From the NCBI RefSeq assembly GCF_932526225.1, contig NC_064042.1, positions 5,253,001 to 5,317,000 of the forward strand: a stretch of 64,000 nucleotides of DNA, given 5' to 3'. The notes under the pieces are model-generated. The model did not search any database. It saw nothing but the letters and a program-made list of their open reading frames with translations, and was not told the origin of the DNA. Below are positions 55,706 to 64,000 of this stretch, piece by piece; the stretch's first letter is position 1, and the number at the start of each line of letters is the position of its first letter. Position numbers and translations under genes: made by a program. Source of the DNA: Nematostella vectensis. Its lineage: Eukaryota > Cnidaria > Anthozoa > Actiniaria > Edwardsiidae.

Positions 55706-58275
55706 TTAGACAGGTTCCATTTCAAGCTCAAACACATTTGAGTCTGGCGATGAGGTATCCAGGAAGGAAGCATGAAGCAAGATGATGAACACTGATGCGC
55801 CTAAATAAAAAAAAGTTTTATACAAAAGCAAATACTGTGGAACAAGCATGAAACAAGATGATGAACACTGATGCACCTAAATAAAAAAAGGTTTCATACA
55901 AAAGCAAATACTGTGGAACATGATAACATGATTTCCCCACTAACTTTGACCCATTATTTTAGTCATTTCTTCATAGATTTTTTAATGTAGTCCTAGATAC
56001 AAAAAAATACCCATGAAATAGCCAAATCCTTAGATTTCAAAGTTAAAATTCTTGAATTTCAAATTTCCTAACAACCCATTGACATTAAAAATATGAGTTA
56101 TCTGGATAGCTATCTTAATGATTTTAAGTGGAACTTGTTCTCCTTTTCCACTGTTCCCACTGGTATTTTGTACCTATGATCCAAAAAACAGCGGATCCTG
56201 CCGATGCCAGGAAGAGCAGGGGAAGACACAAAAGAGCAATAATTCCATACTGTTCTATGACAGAAAACTCACGACCTGGGCAATGAGAAACAGACAGTAT
56301 TATTACAAAAAAGCATCTTATTTATGTGATCATTGTTGTCATCTAATTGGAAGCAAGATGTTCTGCAATACAACATTAAAGCATATTGCAAGAAAATCAA
56401 GCAGTTGTGCTTTTCTGCACTTGTTCCTGTGCTTGCGTTTCAGTGAAAATTGAAAAAACAATGTGCTTTGGGCTTGCATCCTAGTGTAAACCTTTATTAT
56501 CTGACATTTTGGGAAATACTAAGTTCTCAAAAAACCTGCCTCCAGTTTATAGACCAATGCATAGCATTGCATTTACATTTTTTCGTAAAATTAATGAAAC
56601 AACCATTTCTGAATAGCAGTTATCATCATACTGAAACAAGTTCTGTTGAACAAGTTTTAACCTTGACAATAACACACAGTGCATGAGTGTTTGGAGTTTC
56701 AAAGCTTACCAAACATCTTGATTTTCTTCCCCTCCATTTTGTATGTAAGGTACCAACACCCACCACCAGCCACTGATATCGCAACAAGTAGTAACGGGGT
56801 TGTTACACTGTAGAAAATAAACTGTTAACATATATATAGCTTTTACTGAAGTAGGATATACTGTTAACATACTATATATTGTTTTACGACAGTGGAACCT
56901 CTATGTAATGTACACCCTTGGAACAAGAAGATATTTCCTCTTAGCCTGATTCTACAGCTCAAAACACAAGATGGCGCCCGATGACATCGAAAGGAGAGTG
57001 TTTTCCCCACAAATAACACTGACTAGCCCCTTTTGTATGGCAGCTTTGTAATGAAAGCTTTATTCTATACTGACTGACTAAATAATTTTTGGAGTGTCCA
57101 GTGTGTTTAGGGTGTTCAATTATGTAGGCCTGTTATATGGAGCCTTCACTGTATTATGGACAATAGCACAGTGGAATTGGCTTAGCAATACCCCAGGTCC
57201 AATATACATGCTAATGCTTACTGTAATTCTACAGGAAAGCTTCTGCTTGAGGTTATTGCTTGTAAGCATTGGCACATATATCATAACCTAGGCTATTTTT
57301 CACTTTGACATTCTATTTTCGTTTCAGTTGGCATCTGAAAATGACGCAATAGGTAACCATAGATACAACATGATCCAGCAAAGCATTTAGAATACTGTGA
57401 AAGCTTACCATGATCAATTTATATATTACTGAAAAAGAGAAGAAATATTCAACTAAACATTTTTTTTAGTAATTACCAATTATACCATTTCCATTTAGGT
57501 AGATAGTGGCGAAAGTAAGTAGATGTTTTTAAAGCCACTATCCGCTGAAATTTGTTTTAGTATATAAAACAAGCTTTAGAGCAATTTTCTTTTCGGAAAC
57601 ACTTGCTAATCGGCTGTTAAACCCGCCATTTTGCTTGATTTCCGGCCGCAGGAAAATATCCATCTCCTAGGAAGTGTATATTGCATTTCATCCCGAGTTT
57701 CTCAAACAATCAAATCGCTTGTTCTTTCGAGGTTCCGGAGTTTTATATACTAATATCTTATAGCTTTTTATGACTTTTCATGACTTAAGAATATATGATA
57801 CACAATAAACAAACTCTGATTAATGAATGGCTTAAATTTTCTGGATCGTTTAAGATTTTGTTGTTGGATTCACTTGAGTAACACAACAAAGTAATAGAAG
57901 GCGGCTGTTTCACATTGCGAAAAATAAACATTAACAATACCCATGTTATCCAAACAACTCAAGCCCTAACAAACCAGCCCCGATATAAAAAGATACGAGA
58001 TCTACTTACACACAATACACCGTCAGTAGAAGAACAACTAATGTGTAGTTACTCTGATACACTTCCAGATTCTTCATAACCCTTCTCCCCAACTCGGCGG
58101 CGCTTTTCGGTTTGGAGAACTTCCCCGTGTTTACAAACTCTCCCCATGGTTTTAGAGACTGTCTTTGTCTACTAAACCACTCTTTGGCTAACTGAAATTG
58201 TGTTGATTTTGTGATCGGGGCCGCCATATCTTTGGGAGTTTCGATTACGCCGGTTATTTCTTCCGAATCCGCCAT
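55706..58275 (-). CDS. RABAC1: Prenylated Rab acceptor 1 (PRA1 family)
   Basis: Four exons on the minus strand: 58275-58010, 56807-56710, 56275-56174, 55800-55706 (561 nt, 186 aa; mammalian PRA1 is about 185 aa). The cytosolic N-terminus carries the family hallmark KEWFSRQRQSLKPWGEFV and then LEVYQSNYTLVVLLL. The two usual hydrophobic hairpins follow (exons 1-2 and exons 3-4), with GREFSVIEQYG between them. The C-terminus ends ELEMEPV, as in vertebrate PRA1. The family sits in ER/Golgi membranes, binds prenylated Rab GTPases and helps dissociate them from GDI. The start ATG begins MADSEEITGV. Exon 4 is overlapped by a 77-bp tandem duplication. Confidence 0.95.
55763..55925. repeat. 77-bp tandem duplication overlapping the start of PRA1 exon 4
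   Basis: The block starting catgaagcaagatgatgaac at 55771 recurs at 55848 with few changes, including the acceptor (minus strand tttatttag) and a shared tail caaatactgtggaac. Two copies, 77 bp apart. The outer copy places about 35 bp of exon-like sequence with its acceptor upstream of the real exon in the transcribed direction. Confidence 0.88.
57483..57748 (-). repeat. Dispersed repeat, copy 2 (in PRA1 intron 1)
   Basis: The reverse complement of this segment matches 47778-47995. It includes an extra stretch of about 50 bp (around 57510-57560) missing from copy 1. Both copies end near cactatc(c/t)acctaa followed by GGAAATGGTA-like sequence, marking a probable common boundary. Confidence 0.85.
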
Positions 58276-59844
58276 ATTATTTTAGAATGTTGTTTACGTC
58301 ACCAGCCTTTACGCGGCATTAGATACCAGGACCTCAGCAATAAAATAAATCACAGGCACCCACAGTTCGCAGTTTCGTTTTTCGTTTTTCGACATTTTAT
58401 TAATCTACATTAAAACCCCTTTTCAATTTATTTCCTAATAATACGGATAGAACAACAATAAGCACAGTTCAGTATCATTGAATTTTTTATGGGTGTTTCT
58501 TTTCAGTATCTTATCAGTCGAAACCAGGGGCTCATAAGTAGGGGCAATCACGGTGTTTCCCAGGATCAGGCTATTTTCAGACGCGCGCGCACGAACGGGC
58601 CAATCAGTTACGTTGACGTTGGTCGCGCGAGCGAGTGACGTGAGGCTGCATGCGCAAATTACAGTTAGGAAGAATATTTTTTTATCCATCATCCGTCGGT
58701 TTTGTTTGTTTACCAAAAATTGAAGATAGAAAGTCGTAGGTAGGGTTGGATTCATATTAAAGAAGAGAGCAACAAAAGTAAAAGTACTGAAGAGAGAACA
58801 TAGCTTTTTTGTCTGAGACTGCGCGTGCAGTTGAGCTCAGACAAAACGTCAACACAAAGGCCGCCTCTGATTGGCTAATCCGCACGTCTAAAAATAGCCT
58901 GATCCTAGGAAACGCCGTGACACCTATATAGTACCAGAATGTGGGGAAGTTGATTGCCCCTACTTATGAGCCCCTGTCAAAACTGGTAAACACAGCTTAT
59001 CTCAATGCCACTTAAACCATTTAATGACTTTTCATACGAAATAAAATTCCATCCTATTGTTCGGAACCATTGGGGCGACACTTAGCGAGTTTATATTCTA
59101 TGAGGTTTTCTTAGTTACAAGTGTTTCCCAATTGTACTTGTTGTATCCTGTAGTTGGAGTTCCCCTGGGCAGCTTGGGGGAGGGGGGGGGGGGGGGCTAA
59201 AGAATCTAGATTTCTATTTGTTATTTTATATACCGAACAAAGAGACGTGACTTACAATTTTATCTTGGTCAAGCTTTTGCCTTGCCGTAAGAAAAGGTTT
59301 CAGTTTTCCTTGCTAATCCGAAATTTACTCCACCTTTTTCCTAACACGCAAAACGAGTGCCGCTTTAATTAGTGGCTTAGCAGACAGTGTTTGTTTTTCA
59401 TTGCGCGCCAAAGAGTAAATATTTAGGGGGAAATAGCGAGGCGATTTTTTCATGAAAAGCCGGGAAAGATTTTGCAAACATATCAAATAAGACATGACAA
59501 ATATGTAGCAGTCCCGTCATTGACATGGCCTCTGGATCATACGTCAAGGTTAGAGACGTACGGATAAGCTAAACAACCAAGGGGAACTTTCCACAAAAGG
59601 TTAAAATAAAAAGGGAAAACGTCAGTTACTTATTGGATTACGCAATCGCCGTGTTGTTGGGAACGCAAGTACTACAGAATAATATAATACATCACTGGAC
59701 TGAATTTTTCTTTCTAAAGAAAAGTCAAGGTGTTTAAAGATGTTATTTGACATCACGATTAAGCTGAGCAAACAAGCCGGTAAGTGTTGACTAATGCACA
59801 TATAGTATAAAACAGGTCTCCGAAGCCTGTAAATTTGTTTCAAC
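58276..59844. other. Divergent spacer between PRA1 and GPCR C
   Basis: Apart from the element at 58525-58976 and a G run at about 59176-59196, no gene is supported. Both flanking promoters should be here. The minus-strand frame 58755-58435, which starts with signal-peptide-like residues, mostly overlaps the element and is not called. Confidence 0.5.
58525..58976. mobile_element. 452-bp inverted-repeat element with hAT-like CAGGGG ends
   Basis: Left terminus caggggctcataagtagggg; right terminus is its exact complement, cccctacttatgagcccctg. Subterminal caggatcaggctatttt on the left pairs imperfectly with aaaatagcctgatccta on the right. The immediate flanks tcgaaac and tcaaaac match at 6 of 7 positions and may be a mutated target duplication. 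CAGGGG...CCCCTG ends are typical of hAT-type MITEs. No transposase. Confidence 0.8.
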
Positions 59845-60921
59845 ATGTACACGATAAACTGGTCTAACGCTACCAATGTGTCCTTCTCCATATCTAACGC
59901 TACCGACGTGTCTCGCTCTTTGTCGGTCAAGTCCACAGTGGTTTTAGTGACGTACTTTATATTGGTTATTTTCGGAGTGGCTCTAAACATGACTGTCATT
60001 CTGCTGGTTTGGACGCGGAAGGTTCCGAGAAAAAACATGCACCTATTTGTCACCAATATGGCTATGGCGGACTTGCTGTCACTTACGACTTTCCCAATTT
60101 ATACAATAGTCCAAATTCTGCAATATGCTGCCGGAAAAAGCCCTCCTCTGAACGACGATAGCGTATGGAAAATCATACTTTGTAAGTTACTTTTCTTTAT
60201 TTCCAACTCTGCACTCACTGTGTCCCCCATTACTCTTCTCGTCATATCCGTTGAGCGTTTAAGGGCGGTGTCAGCCACAGTACAGTTAACACCGCTGTCT
60301 CGACGCACACTCGTAGCTCTGATCGCTTTCTCTTGGATCGCATCTGGAGGACTAATGGCAGGATCTGCCATTGAATCAACTATGCGTCAAACTGCCTCTC
60401 ATCAATATTACTGCGGAGCTGATTTAACCAATAAGTCTTTCATAATTTATAGTTTGTCCATTTGCTTTGTGCCTGTGCTCCTTGTGTTGGCGATCACTTC
60501 TACTAATATTGGAATCATACAAAAACTGACCCGCCCACAGGCGGAAGTGAGTCTCCCTGAAGCTGTTAAGCAGCGAAGGACGAAGACATTCCGCTCAATA
60601 GTTCGCATGGTTTTATCCTCTACACTTCTCTACGCCATCTGCGTTGCCCCAGGGTACATCGCTTATGCTGTCCACTACTATTACTTCCTTGAGATCCATT
60701 TTGTCAAAGGGACCAGCGTTACTCTTGAGGATTGGATCTCGTCGTCCAAGGTAACTTCTATCATCTTCCCTATAAGCTACGTTAATGCAGCTTTTGGGCC
60801 AATTCTCTATTTTGTATTTCTTGAAGACTTTCGTACGGCCCTTCGAAAACTCCTTTGCAGACGTACTACGGTGGAAGCTGAGGTGAATCAAGAAACATTT
60901 GAGATGCGCCCGTGTAATTAA
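59845..60921 (+). CDS. Intronless class A GPCR, peptide-receptor-like (GPCR C)
   Basis: A single open frame of 358 aa. The N-terminus has several N-glycosylation sequons (NWSN, NVS, NAT). TM1 VALNMTVILLV, TM2 NMAMADLLSL, TM3 from LCKLLFF to ISVERLRAV, a long loop 2 with Cys (YYCGAD), a basic third loop (KQRRTKTFRSIVRM), TM6 LLYAICVAPGYI and TM7 VNAAFGPILYFVF followed by Cys-containing helix 8 (LRKLLCRR). Overall layout resembles neuropeptide receptors of the RFamide/NPY/tachykinin grouping; the ligand cannot be read from sequence. Three hallmark motifs deviate: ERL for DRY, CVAP for CWxP and GPILY for NPxxY. An AATAAA at 60996-61001, 75 nt after the stop, is a likely polyadenylation signal. 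Confidence 0.93.
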   Translation: MYTINWSNATNVSFSISNATDVSRSLSVKSTVVLVTYFILVIFGVALNMTVILLVWTRKVPRKNMHLFVTNMAMADLLSLTTFPIYTIVQILQYAAGKSPPLNDDSVWKIILCKLLFFISNSALTVSPITLLVISVERLRAVSATVQLTPLSRRTLVALIAFSWIASGGLMAGSAIESTMRQTASHQYYCGADLTNKSFIIYSLSICFVPVLLVLAITSTNIGIIQKLTRPQAEVSLPEAVKQRRTKTFRSIVRMVLSSTLLYAICVAPGYIAYAVHYYYFLEIHFVKGTSVTLEDWISSSKVTSIIFPISYVNAAFGPILYFVFLEDFRTALRKLLCRRTTVEAEVNQETFEMRPCN

Positions 60922-61764
60922 ACAAGAACCATTTCAGAGGCACCCATGTAATTCAACAAGAACGCGCCCATAGTGTGTTTTGGTTTGACTGCAGAAATAA
61001 AGCCGCGAAAAGGAATGATTTGTATTCACAATTAATAATTTCATTCCCAAAAATGTCAAATCTTAACGGTTAATTTTTATTATCTGGGCCTTTGATCTCA
61101 GTCATTCGGCTGAATGAATGACTTCATTTTAAAGACAATCTCCTTGATATTTTTTAGCGCTCGATAAAATAACTGTGATATCTATATATCAATATGCTAG
61201 TATGATTAAATAAAACGGCCAAGATTAACCATAGTTAAATCATTAGCTGGCTAACTTAAAAAGGGATATGGGATTGTTATCGAAGAACTCTTAATAAAAG
61301 AACGACAACAACGTATTGCGGGCCGTAGCGTAGCATTCACTTTTTGTTTTTGTAAATAAAAACGGTTTTGTTGAGCTCTCGTGCACGAAAATTAACAAAA
61401 AAAAATCAACCAATTCTTGGTCTAACCTTATCTTGTTATCCTCTACACTTTTGCATTCACACCGTTTTGTTAGGCGGGCGAGCGAAAGCCCATTGACGGT
61501 TGTTGGTTTGTTAACCTGCTGCATTGCGAAGCCAAAACCATTTTTATACACTAATTTTAAGCATAAAGGAAGGGATGTAATATGTTAGTCAGTAAATAAG
61601 TTTTTATTGATTCTCAAATGAAAAAAAAAAAAACTCGTACCAGACGACAAAATATTTGAGTGATACGGAACACCTATACGGAACTACTACAACTATGTGC
61701 AAACAGAAAAAAGCATATGGCTATATGCACTGAGTTGCTACCCAAAATTGCGTTACATCCTAAA

Positions 61765-61890
61765 TTGAGCGTTCCCTTTTGAGCCTTCCCTTTGAGGGTT
61801 CCCTTTTGAGGGTTCCACTTAAGCGTTAACTTTTGAGCGTTCCCTTTTGAGCGTTCCATTTGAGCGTTCCATTTTTAGCGTTCCCCTTCT
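61765..61890. repeat. 15-17-bp tandem repeat of gagcgttcccttttg type
   Basis: About eight degenerate units with the core (a/g)gcgttccctttt or gggttccctttt in succession. Intergenic; the short open frames across it are repeat artefacts. Confidence 0.85.
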
Positions 61891-62591
61891 TGCGTTCCAT
61901 TTTAACAAATCCCGATAAACTTGCGGGAATTCAAGAGCTAGCGTTAACATCGGGAGTCACTTTTAATGAAACCCCCAAAGATAGGGTACCGGGAGAGTTT
62001 TCGGGATACTTTTCCGGGCGAGGAAGAGCGTTTCACAAAGCTAGCGGTAGGGTCCCGGTTGTTTACGGGTTCTCGATAAGCAAATTATAATTTTCAGAGT
62101 TAATGAATATATTGGCTAAATAATTATTGAATATCAATAAAAATCGTAGACTTGTCGATTTCTGTAGACAACTGGTACCCCAAACACTGCTGTGGCATCG
62201 GCACTTTTCGAAAGAAAGACAAAGAACAAGTAGATAAAGTATCATTTTGAAACAAAACTTTTAGTACCTTCGCATCTTTTTTGGCACACGGTGACAGCTG
62301 AATGTCAAATCATTTGACAGAAAAGAAACCTGATTGGCTGGTAGGGAATCCCTTAAAATTATGTTAGCCGTGATTGGCTCACTTCTTATCGGGCAGTGGA
62401 ATGGTTCCCTCAAGTGATGAAAACTCACTAACTCGACACAACTTGAAAATGGCGAGATTTCATCGGAAAAAAAGCACCATATTGGATATTTCAACTTGGC
62501 TATTTTAAGATGAATGGTTGATTTATAAATTCAGCTGAAAATATTTAGGAAAAACATCGTTTGGGGTATCAATTTTCGCATTAAAATTAAT

Positions 62592-62637
62592 TCCCGGTAA
62601 GTTAACGGGAGCTCTTGAGCTCCCGTAAGTTACCGGG
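62592..62637. repeat. Near-perfect hairpin cccggtaagtta...ttaccggg
   Basis: cccggtaagttaacgggagctc is followed after TT by gagctcccgtaagttaccggg, a 21-22-bp stem with one to three mismatches and a 2-nt loop. It lies in a stretch with further CCGGG words, and related CCGGGAGA sequence occurs at about 61989-62060. It may be the core of a degraded repeat element. Confidence 0.7.
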
Positions 62638-63509
62638 ATTTTTTCCGGGCCCGAAAATAGCGGGCGTTTTGAGAAACACCCGAAGTGTTTATCGGGGCCT
62701 TACCACCGGGTGACTTTCCGGGTTTCCGAGTTCATCGGGACTTTTGAGAAACGACCCCTGGACCCGTAATCTTTCAGGATGTTGACATTTGAAAATGTGT
62801 ATTCTTTTCTATGCATAGGTAAATTTGTAGTCGTCTTAGAAACAATCATGAGCATTGGGTCCTCCGAAAAAAAAATAGAGCAATTTTAATATGAAGTGAT
62901 ACGGAACTAGTGATCGTACTGTATAGAAGCTGGGTTATTTCAAATTTTGCGGAAATTCTAATAAACAAAGGTTTATTGTCTGATTCGTAGTTCTATGTTT
63001 TGTATGTAACGTGTATCATTATATTGTTTTTTTTCGTTAGAAGCAAGTCTCCAGGCAAACCAGCCATTGTTGAACTGAAACCGCCAGCATAAATATTGCT
63101 TATAAAAATACAAACTGAATAAATAAACGTATATTGCATAATTGAACAATAAAAATTAAATTAACCAATCAAGAACATATTCAATCGCGTATATATTTTT
63201 GCAACACTCTATCATAAATGTCACGACCCTGAAGGAAAAATAAAAACGTAAACCTTTTTGAGAAGTTTGTTTTATTTACGTCATCATCTGCCTCTTATCC
63301 GATACTTATCCGAAACTCCTACGAGAGCATTTACAAAAGGGGATTTGACGACGGTATTAGCGGAAATATATGGGGCACAGCTCAGACAGCTGAAACAAAA
63401 TGCAAAAGCTGACGCGCTAGGTGTGAATAAAAATAGAAAAATATTGTGCACGCCAGAGAAAACATGGTGCGCGCCATGAGCCAAAATTTTCTTTTATTTT
63501 TCTCTCTTC

Positions 63510-63735
63510 TTATACCTCTTTCTTATCACTACTCTCATGAGACGAGTCTCTATCTTCAGAGCTACTGCTCTTTTTGTCCTTCTTTCGCTTGTGCTTTGAG
63601 TGGCGTTTGTGTTTCTTACTCTTGAGACGTCGCTTGTGTTTGTGAGAATGCCGATGTTTGTATTGTGAAGGTGGCGAAAGCGAATTGGTCCTCTCTGTTT
63701 CCCTGTTTTCCCCGCCTTCACTTTCAGGAGAGGTT
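63510..63735 (-). CDS. Last exon of a basic Ser/Lys/His-rich protein (partial at right edge)
   Basis: On the minus strand a TTTGCAG acceptor is followed by an open frame of about 74 codons ending GTA TAA (stop 63510-63512). The peptide is low complexity: TSPESEGGENRE, then a run of KHRHSHKHKRR and KKHKRHSKHKRKKDKK, then SSSSEDRDSSHESSDKK. Such alternating basic and Ser/Glu tails are typical of nuclear speckle and splicing-associated proteins. The family cannot be named from this exon, and no upstream exon was recognised before the window ends. The composition is also compatible with a chance open frame, so the call is moderate. Confidence 0.5.
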
Positions 63736-64000
63736 CTGCAAAATTAATATAAAGGAGAAATAGGTATTTTTCCATGCAGGTTATTGATTGTTTTTTCAAA
63801 TTAATCATGCCTGAGTAGATTGGACGTTAATATCTGAGGCTTATTCAAATATTACTTATATCTTTTATTATATTGCTCCAATATTACTTATATTTTTCAT
63901 GTCATTGCCCCCATATCACACATTTGATATCTTTTTTCAGTTGCCAATAGAAACCGTTGAAGAGGTAAACCTTTAAACTTCTGTTCTTAGCGCTTATTGT

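Larger units (their letters stand above)
60922..63509. other. Spacer downstream of GPCR C
   Basis: The right-edge gene points toward GPCR C, so both 3' UTRs lie here. It holds the GAGCGTTCCCTTTT array (61765-61890), related GGGAGTT/CCCGG-rich blocks at 61905-62080 and 62580-62760, and a hairpin at 62592-62637. No gene is supported. Confidence 0.5.

Noticed and set aside
58435-58755. Minus-strand frame with a signal-peptide-like start
   Set aside because: More than half of it overlaps the inverted-repeat element at 58525-58976; no family resemblance.
63258-63479. Plus-strand 73-codon frame near the right edge
   Set aside because: No recognised motif and no splice context tying it to other exons; too short to call alone.

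Overview
This window is genomic DNA from an animal, most likely an anthozoan cnidarian such as a sea anemone. The proteins are clearly metazoan: an ABCG1/ABCG4-type transporter, a PKNOX/PREP TALE homeoprotein, hormone-sensitive lipase, complex I NDUFS2, prenylated Rab acceptor 1 and class A GPCRs. Genes have many short exons with GT-AG introns of roughly 0.1-4 kb, the background is AT-rich, and introns and spacers are full of simple repeats, minisatellites and small inverted-repeat elements. The species is an inference from gene style; no sequence marker proves it.

Layout. 107-2763 (+): the 3' end of an unrecognised helical protein gene. 4819-14927 (-): a complete 13-exon ABCG1/4 half-transporter (664 aa). 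14.9-19.7 kb: spacer with a long AAAT array, an inverted-repeat element and the probable PKNOX 3' UTR. 19705-25558 (-): PKNOX/PREP (4 coding exons, 595 aa). 25.6-28.7 kb: spacer. 28999-34511 (-): hormone-sensitive lipase (7 exons, 864 aa). 35.3-38.07 kb: an inverted-repeat element and a 2.1-kb array of a 35-bp minisatellite. 38229-44816 (-): NDUFS2 (15 exons, 468 aa). 46009-48683 (+) and 51721-54383 (+): two paralogous two-exon GPCRs sharing an intron position. 55706-58275 (-): PRA1/RABAC1 (4 exons, 186 aa). 59845-60921 (+): an intronless peptide-receptor-like GPCR. 63510-63735 (-): the last exon of a basic Ser/Lys/His-rich protein that continues off the right edge. For every complete multi-exon gene the exon lengths I chose sum to a multiple of three and the joins restore family-conserved protein sequence.

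The genes do not form one pathway. The ABCG1/4 transporter (sterol/lipid export) and hormone-sensitive lipase (acylglycerol and cholesteryl-ester hydrolysis) both act in neutral-lipid handling, but their proximity may be chance.

The most striking pattern is structural. In at least six places, in four different genes, a tandem repeat unit straddles the edge of a coding exon, so copies of an exon end with its splice site (or, in the lipase, the stop codon) are repeated in the adjacent intron or 3' UTR: ABCG exon 4 (donor), ABCG exon 12 (acceptor), lipase last exon (99-bp unit), NDUFS2 exon 12 (93-bp unit, about 8 copies), NDUFS2 exon 3 (193-bp unit), PRA1 exon 4 (77-bp unit). Several small non-autonomous elements can also be delimited, two with convincing target-site duplications (TA at 48788-49087; an 8-bp duplication around 46799-47135).
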